This document shows, piece by piece, positions 26,537-35,212 of a stretch of 64,000 nt of DNA. The notes under the pieces were generated by a model that searched no databases, was not told the DNA's origin, and saw only the letters and a program-made list of their open reading frames with translations. This DNA is from DASXUG01 sp036504995 (GTDB lineage: Bacteria; Pseudomonadota; Gammaproteobacteria; Burkholderiales; Methylophilaceae), in NCBI GenBank assembly GCA_036504995.1, contig DASXUG010000005.1, forward strand, positions 62,001 to 126,000. The letters are read 5' to 3'. Both the position numbers and the translations under genes were made by a program. Each line of letters starts with the position of its first letter. Within the stretch, counting starts at the first letter, position 1.

Positions 26537-26806
26537 ATGATTAAACAAGAAATTGAGATTATCAACAAATTAGGCTTGCACGCACGTGCATCGACAAAAC
26601 TCACCCAAACGGCCAGCCAATATGCCAGCGAAATCTGGATTGAGCGCAATGGTCGTCGGGTTAACGCTAAAAGCATTATGGGCGTGATGATGCTCGCCGC
26701 CAGCAAAGGCAGCAAAATTCAGCTTGAAACCTCGGGCAACGATGAGCATCCAGCAATGGAAGCCATCGTCGCGCTTATTAACGATCGCTTTGGAGAACCA
26801 GAATGA
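26537..26806 (+). CDS. ptsH: Phosphocarrier protein HPr
   Basis: An 89-residue HPr. The active site is His15 in GLHARAS, phosphorylated by EI, and Ser46 in KSIMGVM, the target of HprK. Both regulatory sites are intact, so the carrier can integrate EI and HprK inputs. Cytoplasmic. Confidence 0.96.
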   Translation: MIKQEIEIINKLGLHARASTKLTQTASQYASEIWIERNGRRVNAKSIMGVMMLAASKGSKIQLETSGNDEHPAMEAIVALINDRFGEPE

Positions 26807-26862
26807 TTGCATTAGAGCGCCTAAATCATGTGCAAAAAAACTAAACCGTCTCTACACTTACC

Positions 26863-28608
26863 ATGAGCACAGAAAAAATAATCAGCTTTAGCATGCATGG
26901 CGTAGGGGTGTCTGGTGGCATTGCCATCGGTCAAGCCCACTTGGTTTCGCACGCTTTACTCGAAGTTGCACACTTTAAAATCCCAAAAACAGCAGTAAAA
27001 GATGAGCAAGCACGCTTTGACCAAGCGATTGCCAGAGTTAAATCTGACTTAGAAGTGGTGCGCAAGCAACTACCCGCCAAAGCACCCGCAGAGCTAGAAG
27101 CGTTTGTGAACACGCACTTGATGATTTTAGCCGACCATACCCTCGCTGATGAGCCAAAAAAAATCATTCAGCAAGAGCTCTGCAACGCGGAGTGGGCGGT
27201 CAAACAGCAAATGGAAAGTATCGTTGAGCAGTTTGAAGCGATCGAAGATGAATATCTTAGAGAGCGCAAACAAGACGTAGTGCAGGTAGTAGAGCGTATC
27301 ATCAAAGTTTTACTAGGCCACCCTAGTCAAGTACAAATCAAGCCGCAAAAAAACGATATTATTTTGGTGGCGCATGATTTGTCACCTGCAGATGCGATTC
27401 AATTTAAGCAACATCACTTTTCGGCTTTTATTACTGATGTTGGTGGCGCCACTTCGCACACTGCGATTCTAGCGCGAAGTCTAAATATCCCATCCATTGT
27501 TGCGCTACAGCGCGCACGTAGCCTGATTAGCGATGGCGAATTAATTATCGTCGATGGCGATAAAGGCGTTGTGATTGCCAGCCCCGATAAATACACCTTA
27601 GCCGAATACAAACTACGCCAAGAACAGTGGGAAATCGAGCAACAAAAACTCAAGCGCATCAAAACCACCAAGGCAATGACGCTCGATGGAACCGATATTG
27701 AGATTCACGCCAATATCGAAGTCCCTAGCGATGTCACAAAAGTAAAAGAATCTGGTGCAACAGGGATTGGTCTTTACCGTACCGAGTTTTTGTTTATGAA
27801 TCGGCGTGAAATGCCAGATGAAGAAGAGCAATTTAATGCGTATCGCCTAGTGGCTGAAACCATGAACAAGCTGCCCGTCACCATCCGCACCTTGGATTTG
27901 GGCGCGGATAAAGAAATGAATCCAGACAGCGAGCGCACCTGCACCAACCCAGCACTTGGTCTTCGCGCCATACGCTTGTGTTTATCTGAACCCCAAATAT
28001 TTCATGCGCAACTACGTGCTTTGTTACGCGCTTCGCACTATGGCAATATCAAAATTCTCATTCCCATGCTTTCCTCTATCCTAGAATTGCGCCAGACGGT
28101 TGCTGCGCTGGAGAAGGCTAAACAAAGCTTACGTGTAGAAAAAATCCCATTTAATGAAAACATCCCAGTGGGTGGCATGATTGAAATACCCGCTGCGGCA
28201 TTATGTGCAGAAGCTTTTGCCAAAGAGCTAGATTTTCTGTCCATCGGTACCAACGATTTAATTCAATATTCGCTGGCCATCGACCGTACCGACGACACGG
28301 TTTCACACATCTACAACCCTACGCATCCCGCAGTGTTAATGCTTATTGAACACACTATTCGTGCGGGCATGAAATACGGAAAACCCGTTTCAGTATGCGG
28401 TGAAATGGCGGGCGATGCCAAGCTTACACGCCTATTGCTAGGTCTCGGTTTACGCAACTTCTCCATGCACCCCTCCAATGTGCTGATGGTCAAACATCAA
28501 ATATTGCAAACAGACTTACCTTTAATCGCCGCAACCACACGCAAAATTTTAAATAATCACGAAGCAGATAGGGCTGATGCGCTACTGCGCAAACTTAACC
28601 AATCGTAG
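26863..28608 (+). CDS. ptsI: Phosphoenolpyruvate-protein phosphotransferase (enzyme I)
   Basis: 581 residues: an N-terminal HPr-binding helical part, the phospho-His domain with GGATSHTAILARSLNIPSIV (active His near 194), and a C-terminal PEP-binding barrel (GLYRTEFLFMNR, LSIGTNDLIQYSLAIDR, CGEMAGD). It starts the PTS relay from PEP to HPr. The 56-base gap after ptsH has no terminator. Confidence 0.96.
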   Translation: MSTEKIISFSMHGVGVSGGIAIGQAHLVSHALLEVAHFKIPKTAVKDEQARFDQAIARVKSDLEVVRKQLPAKAPAELEAFVNTHLMILADHTLADEPKKIIQQELCNAEWAVKQQMESIVEQFEAIEDEYLRERKQDVVQVVERIIKVLLGHPSQVQIKPQKNDIILVAHDLSPADAIQFKQHHFSAFITDVGGATSHTAILARSLNIPSIVALQRARSLISDGELIIVDGDKGVVIASPDKYTLAEYKLRQEQWEIEQQKLKRIKTTKAMTLDGTDIEIHANIEVPSDVTKVKESGATGIGLYRTEFLFMNRREMPDEEEQFNAYRLVAETMNKLPVTIRTLDLGADKEMNPDSERTCTNPALGLRAIRLCLSEPQIFHAQLRALLRASHYGNIKILIPMLSSILELRQTVAALEKAKQSLRVEKIPFNENIPVGGMIEIPAAALCAEAFAKELDFLSIGTNDLIQYSLAIDRTDDTVSHIYNPTHPAVLMLIEHTIRAGMKYGKPVSVCGEMAGDAKLTRLLLGLGLRNFSMHPSNVLMVKHQILQTDLPLIAATTRKILNNHEADRADALLRKLNQS

Positions 28609-28638
28609 AGTACGAACCAAGCTGCAAGGAGCACACAA

Positions 28639-28980
28639 ATGGCAGATATAGATAACAGTATTAGCAATGATGACAAAAATATCGCGGTGATCTCACATCT
28701 AGGTGGCACCGTGTTTAGCGTGTTTCCCAGCTTGATTATCTGGTGGCTAAAAAAAGAAGATAGCGCTTTTATTGGCGAACAAGCGCGTGAGGCCTTGAAT
28801 TTTCAAATCACCATCCTCATGGTTTCATTTATCAGCTCAGTGCTTATGATCATTCTCGTTGGGTTTTTATTGCTAGGCGTTATCTGGCTCGCCAACGTGA
28901 TTCTTTGCATATTAGCGGCCATCGCTGCAAGTAAAGGGGAACATTATCGCTACCCATTTAGTCTACGTTTGATTAACTAG
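28639..28980 (+). CDS. DUF4870 small membrane protein
   Basis: A 113-residue protein of the DUF4870 family, with hydrophobic segments at about 20-38, 58-78 and 82-100 and the family-type stretch FIGEQAREALNFQIT between them. Its role is unknown in this family. It follows ptsI by 30 bases with an AAGGAG ribosome site, so it may be the last gene of the PTS operon. Confidence 0.85.
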   Translation: MADIDNSISNDDKNIAVISHLGGTVFSVFPSLIIWWLKKEDSAFIGEQAREALNFQITILMVSFISSVLMIILVGFLLLGVIWLANVILCILAAIAASKGEHYRYPFSLRLIN

Positions 28981-29035
28981 AAACTTTTGCACGAAGCAGA
29001 TAATAATTACTTTTCTAGCAAAACCATCAGCGCTG

Positions 29036-29105
29036 GTCATTCCCGCGAAAGCGGGAATCCATTTAATCAAGCACTCAGATGGATCCCCGCTTTCGCGAGG
29101 ATGAC
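29036..29105. repeat. REP-like inverted repeat with CCCGC/GCGGG arms
   Basis: Two nested hairpins facing each other: GTCATTCCCGCGAAAGCGGG on the left, and CCCCGCTTTCGCGAGGATGAC as its near-complement on the right. This type of extragenic palindrome is widespread in betaproteobacteria. It stands between the DUF4870 gene and prlC. Confidence 0.75.
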
Positions 29106-29181
29106 GGAACGGAATTGTAACTTTTACTAGATAAAACCATCTTATGTAAATGCCTCAACTAAAATTATTTAAGGAAACACC

Positions 29182-31224
29182 GTGTCACAAGACTTATCGC
29201 AAAATCCTCTGCTTTACTTCGCTGGCCTACCCAAGTTTAATGAAGTCAAACCTGAACACGTCAGCCCAGCCATTGATAGCTTAATCGCAGAAGGTCGCGC
29301 GCTGGTAGAAACACTCGTCACGCAAACCGAAGCCCCGACATGGGAAAATTTTGCCCTTAAACTGGAAGACCACAGTGAAAAGCTAAGTCGAGCTTGGAGC
29401 CAAGTGGGCCATATGAATGCCGTGGTCAACAGCCAAGAACTGCGCGAAGCCTATAACGAAAACTTAGCCAAGCTGACTGATTTCGGTAGCGACATTTCAC
29501 AAGATGAGCGCCTATACGCCAAATATAAAGCGATTCAAACCAGCGCTGCATTTGCCAGCCTGACGCCCACACAACAAACCATCATCAACCACGAAGTGCG
29601 CGACTTCAAATTAGGCGGTGCCGAGTTGCCTGCTGACCAAAAGGCACGCTTCAAAACCGTAAGTGAAGAACTTTCTAAACTAGGCTCCAAGTTTGAAGAA
29701 AATATTTTAGACAATACCAACGACTTTAAACACCTCGTTGAAAACGTAGCTGATTTGGCAGGCCTGCCAGAAGATGCGATTGAAGCCGCACTTGAGTCTG
29801 CAAAGGCTGATAGCAAAACTGGGTATCAATTCACCCTGCACTTTCCATCTTATATGCCAGTGTTGCAATATGCGGATAACCGCGCCCTGCGTGAAACCAT
29901 TTACCGTGCCTACGCCACCCGCGCTTCTGAGTTTAGTAAAGCAGAGTGGGATAACACAGGGTTAATTAAAGAAATCCTCAAACTCAAACAAGAGGAAGCC
30001 AAAACGCTAGGCTTTAACAACTATGCAGAACTATCACTTGCCACCAAGATGGCCGATAGCCCTAAACAAGTGACCGAGTTTTTAGACACCCTCGCCAAAC
30101 GCGCTAAACCCTATGCCGAGCGGGATATGCAAGAGTTGACGGCCTATGCCGCCAAACTAGGCATCACCGACCTGCAAGCTTGGGATATTGCCTATGTAAG
30201 CGAAAAATTGCGCCAAGAAAAATATGCGTTTTCTGACCAAGAAGTCAAACAATACTTCCCAGAAAGCAAGGTATTGGCGGGGCTATTTAAAGTTACCGAA
30301 ACCATTTTTGGCGTGCAAGTCCGTAAAGCCGAAGCGCAAGTCTGGCACAAAGACGCCAGCTTTTACGAAATTAGTGATGCTTCAAATAAACCCATTGCTT
30401 ACTTTTATTTAGACCTTTACGCACGTAATGGTAAACGCGGCGGCGCATGGATGGACGACTGCATTACCCGTCGTAAAAAGTCCAACGGTATAGACTTACC
30501 AGTTGCCTACTTAACTTGCAACTTCTCAGCCCCAGTTGGCGGCAAACCAGCCCTATTCACGCATGATGAAGTCATCACCATGTTCCACGAATTTGGTCAC
30601 GGCCTGCACCATATGCTCACCCAAGTGGATGAATACGGCGTATCGGGCATCAAAGGCGTGGAGTGGGATGCCGTTGAACTACCCAGCCAATTTATGGAAA
30701 ACTTCTGCTGGGAATGGGAAGTACTACGCCATATGACTGCCCACGTGGATACGGGGGCACAATTGCCACGTGAACTTTTCGACAAGATGGTCGCCGCCAA
30801 AAACTTTCAAGCAGGCATGCAAACCGTGCGCCAAATCGAGTTTTCACTATTCGATATGCGTCTACACGGCGAGTTTGACCCTAATGGCAAACAAACAGCA
30901 TTAGATTTAATCGAACAAGTGCGCGATGAAGTTGCTGTTGTAAGACCACCTAAATTTAACCGCTTCCCTAATAGCTTTAGCCATATTTTCGCAGGCGGTT
31001 ATGCAGCTGGTTACTACAGCTATAAATGGGCAGAGGTCTTAAGTGCGGATGCCTACAGCTTATTTGAAGAACTGGGCGTGCTTTCAGAGCAAGCTGGCTC
31101 ACGCTTTAAAGATGAAGTGCTGGCAAAAGGCGGCTCACGCTCAGCGATGGAGTCGTTTGTCGCTTTTAGAGGTAGAGAGCCGAGTTTGGATGCTTTGCTG
31201 AGACATAATGGAATGGCGGGTTGA
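29182..31224 (+). CDS. prlC: Oligopeptidase A (M3 metallopeptidase)
   Basis: 680 residues, the same length as E. coli OpdA. The zinc motif is TMFHEFGHGLHHM (about 465-480), with a glutamate ligand in the following helix (GVEWDAVELPSQFMENFCWE). It degrades free signal peptides and other oligopeptides in the cytoplasm. GTG start with a good AAGGAA site. A hairpin follows. Confidence 0.95.
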   Translation: MSQDLSQNPLLYFAGLPKFNEVKPEHVSPAIDSLIAEGRALVETLVTQTEAPTWENFALKLEDHSEKLSRAWSQVGHMNAVVNSQELREAYNENLAKLTDFGSDISQDERLYAKYKAIQTSAAFASLTPTQQTIINHEVRDFKLGGAELPADQKARFKTVSEELSKLGSKFEENILDNTNDFKHLVENVADLAGLPEDAIEAALESAKADSKTGYQFTLHFPSYMPVLQYADNRALRETIYRAYATRASEFSKAEWDNTGLIKEILKLKQEEAKTLGFNNYAELSLATKMADSPKQVTEFLDTLAKRAKPYAERDMQELTAYAAKLGITDLQAWDIAYVSEKLRQEKYAFSDQEVKQYFPESKVLAGLFKVTETIFGVQVRKAEAQVWHKDASFYEISDASNKPIAYFYLDLYARNGKRGGAWMDDCITRRKKSNGIDLPVAYLTCNFSAPVGGKPALFTHDEVITMFHEFGHGLHHMLTQVDEYGVSGIKGVEWDAVELPSQFMENFCWEWEVLRHMTAHVDTGAQLPRELFDKMVAAKNFQAGMQTVRQIEFSLFDMRLHGEFDPNGKQTALDLIEQVRDEVAVVRPPKFNRFPNSFSHIFAGGYAAGYYSYKWAEVLSADAYSLFEELGVLSEQAGSRFKDEVLAKGGSRSAMESFVAFRGREPSLDALLRHNGMAG

Positions 31225-31242
31225 TTGATTCATCTAGCGGAG

Positions 31243-31268
31243 AGCGTGGGCAGAAATCCGCCCACGCT
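31243..31268 (+). terminator. Hairpin after prlC
   Basis: A perfect 9-bp stem, AGCGTGGGC (31243-31251) with GCCCACGCT (31260-31268), 8-base loop, just past the prlC stop. Without a U-run it is a weak terminator or an mRNA 3' stabiliser. Confidence 0.6.
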
Positions 31269-31282
31269 ACTACAATTGCGGC

Positions 31283-31663
31283 ATGAATAAGTTTTTGCCT
31301 ATATGTATAGCTTTGCACTTGATATTTTCAAGCATTTGTTGTGCAAAAGGGTTGAAGGGGAATCTTGAGATAGAGGAGACTGAATTTTTAAATGCTAAAA
31401 TTAAACCGATACTCTTGAAAGCAGGGATATGCAAAAAATTGACTGGAGATTGCAATACTGATTATATTCAATGCATATCTAGCGAGACGCTAAAGTGTCA
31501 GATTTACGGAGTTTCCAACGAACAAGCTATAAAAGAAATTTTAATTGAAGTATTGAATAGCAGTTTGAACTTTAGCTCTCTGACAATTTGGCGAAGTAAG
31601 TGGGAGCAAAAGTCATTTTTTGAAAAACCTGTAATACAGTTTATTAATACCGCTAAGGATTAA
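31283..31663 (+). CDS. Hypothetical secreted protein
   Basis: 126 residues with an N-terminal signal (MNKFLPICIALHLIFSSI; CCAKG could be a lipobox variant). The rest is lysine- and cysteine-containing (CKKLTGDCNTDYIQC) and more AT-rich than neighbours, consistent with an acquired gene. No family is recognised. Confidence 0.55.
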   Translation: MNKFLPICIALHLIFSSICCAKGLKGNLEIEETEFLNAKIKPILLKAGICKKLTGDCNTDYIQCISSETLKCQIYGVSNEQAIKEILIEVLNSSLNFSSLTIWRSKWEQKSFFEKPVIQFINTAKD

Positions 31664-31706
31664 TTCTATTTCCTTCAACTCCATACTCGTCGACGCCACT
31701 AGCCCA

Positions 31707-31739
31707 CAGGACGCAATAACTACAAGGCATTGCGCCGAA
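31707..31739 (-). repeat. Degenerate copy of the GGCGCAAT intergenic repeat
   Basis: In reverse orientation it reads TTCGGCGCAATGCCTTG and then TAGTTATTGCGTCCTG, close to the distal half of the element at 32547-32580. Its partner half is missing. Confidence 0.5.
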
Positions 31740-31898
31740 GGTAAAACCTTCCTTTAGCGTATGGTGATTCAGTAACACGTATCGAAATAATTGAAGTTAC
31801 GTTTTGCATTTCAAAGATAAAGCAGCCACTTAACAAGCACTTTATTACGTAGCACTTATGTGCTACAGTAAACTTTAACTTTTGGTTAAGAGCGAATC

Positions 31899-32183
31899 AT
31901 GACAACGACGACGATCCGATTACCTAACGCACTTAAAGCACGCGTGGCCGAAGCAGCGAAACGCGCAGGGACGACTGCACACGGATTTATTCTGGAAGCC
32001 ATTGCAGAAAAGACCGCTCAAGATGAAAAACGTGCAGATTTTGAAGTACAAGCCGAAGAGCGTTATGCCAAGATAATCACTTCTGGAGAGTCCATCGCTT
32101 GGGCTGACATGAAAAATTATCTGAAGGCGCAAATTGCCAACGAGGAAACGCCTTTGCCAAAAAGCCGCAAGCTCGCTCCTTAG
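31899..32183 (+). CDS. Ribbon-helix-helix antitoxin
   Basis: 94 residues. The N-terminal RHH motif (TTTIRLPNALKARVAEAAKR, then GTTAHGFILEAIA) is that of CopG/ParD-type antitoxins; the C-terminal tail (about 55-94) should bind the toxin. The toxin gene begins 2 bases after the stop. Likely autoregulates the operon. Confidence 0.85.
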   Translation: MTTTTIRLPNALKARVAEAAKRAGTTAHGFILEAIAEKTAQDEKRADFEVQAEERYAKIITSGESIAWADMKNYLKAQIANEETPLPKSRKLAP

Positions 32184-32185
32184 CC

Positions 32186-32485
32186 ATGGCATTCATTGAA
32201 CTTGCGCCCGAGATTGCTGAAGATTTCCAGCGCATACTGAATCACCTGATAGACTTTAAAGTAGCTAATCCGCAACATAGGGTTGAGAAAATCATTGAAG
32301 CGATCGACATTCTCGCCAACAACCCGCTTATAGGTCGCCCAACAGAATCTGGTCTACGTGAACTCATCATAGGTAGGAAGTCTCATGGGTACATCGCGCT
32401 CTATAGATATATTTCCGCAATCGACACGGTTTTTGTCTTGGCGATCAGAAGCCAAAGTGAGGCTGGATATACAGATCGTGGTTAA
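32186..32485 (+). CDS. RelE/ParE-family toxin
   Basis: A 99-residue ParE/RelE-fold toxin: FIELAPEIAEDFQRILNHL start, LANNPLIGRPTESGLRELIIG, and HGYIALYRYISAIDTVFVLAIRSQSE. The paired antitoxin is immediately upstream. ParE members poison gyrase while RelE members cleave mRNA; this one is not settled. Confidence 0.85.
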   Translation: MAFIELAPEIAEDFQRILNHLIDFKVANPQHRVEKIIEAIDILANNPLIGRPTESGLRELIIGRKSHGYIALYRYISAIDTVFVLAIRSQSEAGYTDRG

Positions 32486-32501
32486 ATAAGGATTAGAATT
32501 C

Positions 32502-32580
32502 GTAGGGCGGATTAGCTTGCGTAATCCGCCACGTGAATAGTTTTCTTTCGGCGCAATACGCTACGCTATTGACGCCCTAC
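32502..32580. repeat. GTAGGGCG...CGCCCTAC intergenic repeat element
   Basis: A 79-base element with terminal inverted repeats GTAGGGCG (32502-32509) and CGCCCTAC (32573-32580). Two internal hairpins are seen: GGCGGATTA with TAATCCGCC, and GGCGCAATA with TATTGACGCC. This type of non-autonomous repeat occurs throughout proteobacteria. Confidence 0.7.
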
Positions 32581-32592
32581 AAATGGATAAAT

Positions 32593-33243
32593 ATGCAACA
32601 CGACTTTTGGCACCAAAAATGGCAAAAAAACGAAATAGGCTTTCACCTGCCCGCGGCTAACCCTTTGCTCGTTAAGCACTTCTCTGCATTGCAACTCGAA
32701 CAAGGTGCGCGCGTATTTCTACCTTTGTGCGGTAAATCCTTAGATATTGCTTGGTTGTTAACGCAAGGTTATAAAATCGCAGGCGCTGAGTTAAGTGAGA
32801 TTGCGATTGAAGATTTATTTAACAGCCTGAATTTAACGCCGACTATCGTCCAATTGGGTGTGCTAGGCGAAATCAAGCACTACAGCGCCCCCAATATTGA
32901 TATATTTGTGGGTGATATTTTCAAACTCACGCCCACCATGCTCGGAAGCGTCGACGCTGTATATGACCGTGCCGCTTTGGTAGCGCTGCCCTTAGCCATG
33001 CGCAAAATGTATAGCGCACAGATAATGGCTATTACGCAATACGCACCGCAGTTATTGGTGTGTTTTGAATATGATCAATCGCAAATGGATGGCCCACCGT
33101 TTTGTGTAAATGCCGATGAAGTGCATATGCATTATCAGCAACAATACTCGATTAAGCTATTAGAAAGTGTTGAGCTTGCGGGTGGTTTAAAAGGTAAATT
33201 AGCTGCCTTGGAACAGGTCTGGCAGCTAAAACCGATGGTTTGA
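32593..33243 (+). CDS. tpm: Thiopurine S-methyltransferase
   Basis: A 216-residue AdoMet-dependent enzyme of the TPMT family. The N-terminus MQHDFWHQKWQKNEIGFH is diagnostic, with VFLPLCGKSLDIAWL as the SAM loop and VDAVYDRAALVALP downstream. Bacterial members methylate selenium, tellurium and thiol compounds. The start ATG 32593 matches the family; the upstream frame runs through the repeat element. Confidence 0.92.
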   Translation: MQHDFWHQKWQKNEIGFHLPAANPLLVKHFSALQLEQGARVFLPLCGKSLDIAWLLTQGYKIAGAELSEIAIEDLFNSLNLTPTIVQLGVLGEIKHYSAPNIDIFVGDIFKLTPTMLGSVDAVYDRAALVALPLAMRKMYSAQIMAITQYAPQLLVCFEYDQSQMDGPPFCVNADEVHMHYQQQYSIKLLESVELAGGLKGKLAALEQVWQLKPMV

Positions 33244-33250
33244 TCTGTTA

Positions 33251-34402
33251 TTATTTATACAAGGCGTTAATTAAATCAGTTTGCGTGAGTATGCCCACCA
33301 AACGCTTATCATCATCCACCACTGGAATGACATGTAGCGCATGTGAAGTAATCAGCGGAATAATATGAACGATATGTGCATCGTGTGCAATGGTTAACAC
33401 TTGCGTATTCATTATTTGCCCGACGACTTCAGGCTGATTATGATGTGTGCGGTGTGAACGGCGGATCAATTGCTTGAAGCGCGATTCTACCTGCGCAAAC
33501 GATTCTGGCTTGGCATGACGCATAAAATCTTCATGACTCAATAAACCAATCACACGGTTTGCTTTATTGACAACGGGAAGCGCAGGATCGTCACTTTGTC
33601 TGAGTTGCTGCCACGCTTTCTCCAGCAAATCTCCAAATTGCAAGGCCGTGGATACGGGCCGCATAATATTGGCACAAACAATATCCCCCAGCTTGCGTTG
33701 GTAGGCATTTAACTCTGTTTGCTCTAAGAGCTGCTTTAGATTATCTCGATTAATATCCACAATTTGGTCAAACTGCGCCAGCGCCGCATTCAAGTCTTCT
33801 TCACGGAATCCAAACTGATAATGCATTTGCGTGGGCAAAGCAGGATTTTCGCCGCTGGGGGCAGGCGGGTAGGTGCGCCCAGTCATATTGTTGTAAACCA
33901 AGGCCATACTCAATAACAGCAGGCTATTTACCGCCACTGGCAAAAACACAAAACCGTATCCAAGGGCATGAATCGCTGGCCCACCTAGCACCGCAGTTAA
34001 GGCAACGGCACCACTAGGCGGATGCAGGCAACGCAAGGCAAACATCAAGAAAATAGAAAACATTACGGCCAGCCCAGCAGCCAGCGAGATATCATGCGGA
34101 AACAGCAAACTAAAACTCACCCCTATAAAAGCTGAAATAGTATTGCCGCCAAAAATAGACCATGGCTGCGCCAGCGGACTACTGGGCAGCGCAAATAATA
34201 AAACTGAAGAAGCTCCCATGGGCGCAATTAAGAAAAAAGTAGCAACTGAATCGTGATTCACCACCTGCTGCGCCACCACCCCTGTAAACAAAATGCCGCA
34301 GAAAGCCCCTACCGCCGCACGGTATCGCTCGCCCCAGCCGCCCGTCATGGCTTGCGGCCAGAAGCGTTTCAGATAATTAAGCAGCTTAATTCTCCAGTTC
34401 AC
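33251..34402 (-). CDS. HPP-family membrane protein with CBS domains
   Basis: A 383-residue protein. About 1-170 is an HPP domain with several helices (FALRCLHPPSGAVALTAVLGG contains the HPP signature), and about 235-383 carries two CBS motifs (ANIMRPVSTALQF; VVGQIMNTQVLTIAHDAHIV) that sense nucleotides. Some HPP proteins transport nitrite in plastids and cyanobacteria; that is not shown here. It is convergent with tpm. Confidence 0.88.
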   Translation of the reverse strand: MNWRIKLLNYLKRFWPQAMTGGWGERYRAAVGAFCGILFTGVVAQQVVNHDSVATFFLIAPMGASSVLLFALPSSPLAQPWSIFGGNTISAFIGVSFSLLFPHDISLAAGLAVMFSIFLMFALRCLHPPSGAVALTAVLGGPAIHALGYGFVFLPVAVNSLLLLSMALVYNNMTGRTYPPAPSGENPALPTQMHYQFGFREEDLNAALAQFDQIVDINRDNLKQLLEQTELNAYQRKLGDIVCANIMRPVSTALQFGDLLEKAWQQLRQSDDPALPVVNKANRVIGLLSHEDFMRHAKPESFAQVESRFKQLIRRSHRTHHNQPEVVGQIMNTQVLTIAHDAHIVHIIPLITSHALHVIPVVDDDKRLVGILTQTDLINALYK

Positions 34403-34417
34403 TCGTACTTAGTCCCA

Positions 34418-35074
34418 TTAATGGCTGTCTACCACAGTTAACCAGTCGCTTAGGCTATCCAGCACACGATAGCTATTTTGCACAACAAAGGCACTGAGTT
34501 GTTTCAAATCAGGAACCACCACCACTTTTAACCCAGCCGCAATCGCTGCACTGGCCCCTGGTTCACTGTCTTCAAATGCAATGCATTGCTCTACACTTAA
34601 GCCTAGTTTTTTAATTGCTAACAGATAAATATCGGGATGCGGTTTACCGTTGGCGACTTCTTGCCCGCTGGTGAGGTGCTCAAAATGATTTAACACACCA
34701 ACATGGCCCAAACGATGAGTGATATGGTGCATGGGAGAGGAGGATGCAACGCTGCAAATAATATTATTGCTACGGTAGTGTTTAATTAACTCCAATGCGC
34801 CATGCTTGAGTGGAAACGCATGATCGCGTTCGTCTAGTATTGCATTTAAGCCTTTTACGACTTGCTCATATTGTTCCGCGCCGCCCAACTGCTCAATCAT
34901 AATGCGTCTTGAATCGGCCCCTGTGCGGCCAATTAATTCCACATACTCTGCTTGAGTGTAAGAGATGCCAATTTGCTGAGCAGCCTGTATACAAGCATGC
35001 ATAAGAATACGTTCAGAGTCTATCAACAAGCCATCCATATCAAAAATGGCAGCTTTTATATCGTGCTTTTCCAC
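34418..35074 (-). CDS. HAD-superfamily phosphatase (PGMB-like)
   Basis: A ~218-residue HAD hydrolase with a small helical cap. Motif I is AIFDMDGLLIDSE (residues ~8-20), motif II VASSSPMHH, motif III GKPHPDIYLLA, and motif IV AFEDSEPG. Best matches are sugar-phosphate phosphatases or beta-phosphoglucomutase-like enzymes. GTG 35074 with GGAA upstream is my start; GTG 35086 or TTG 35104 is possible. Confidence 0.85.
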   Translation of the reverse strand: MEKHDIKAAIFDMDGLLIDSERILMHACIQAAQQIGISYTQAEYVELIGRTGADSRRIMIEQLGGAEQYEQVVKGLNAILDERDHAFPLKHGALELIKHYRSNNIICSVASSSPMHHITHRLGHVGVLNHFEHLTSGQEVANGKPHPDIYLLAIKKLGLSVEQCIAFEDSEPGASAAIAAGLKVVVVPDLKQLSAFVVQNSYRVLDSLSDWLTVVDSH

Positions 35075-35172
35075 ATCAAATTCCACAGCAACTACGCTCA
35101 ACAAAAGCGAAACTTTAACATATGAGCAAACATTTTATAGGATGATGTACGCACTCCGTCTAGTTTTAGCCG

Positions 35173-35181
35173 TGCTAGAAT
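35173..35181 (+). promoter_or_regulatory. Extended -10 promoter for xthA
   Basis: TGCTAGAAT is an extended -10 (TGn plus TAGAAT), about 30 bases before the GTG start of xthA; no -35 match is obvious. Confidence 0.4.
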
Positions 35182-35212
35182 AAAAGCTATTATTGATTAA
35201 CCGAAAAAACCT

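Noticed and set aside
28981..29181. CRISPR array start
   Set aside because: Only a single palindromic pair exists, with no regular spacers or repeats.
31664..31898. tRNA or small RNA gene
   Set aside because: No cloverleaf could be drawn; the hairpins fit the GGCGCAAT repeat and a short GAAGGT stem.
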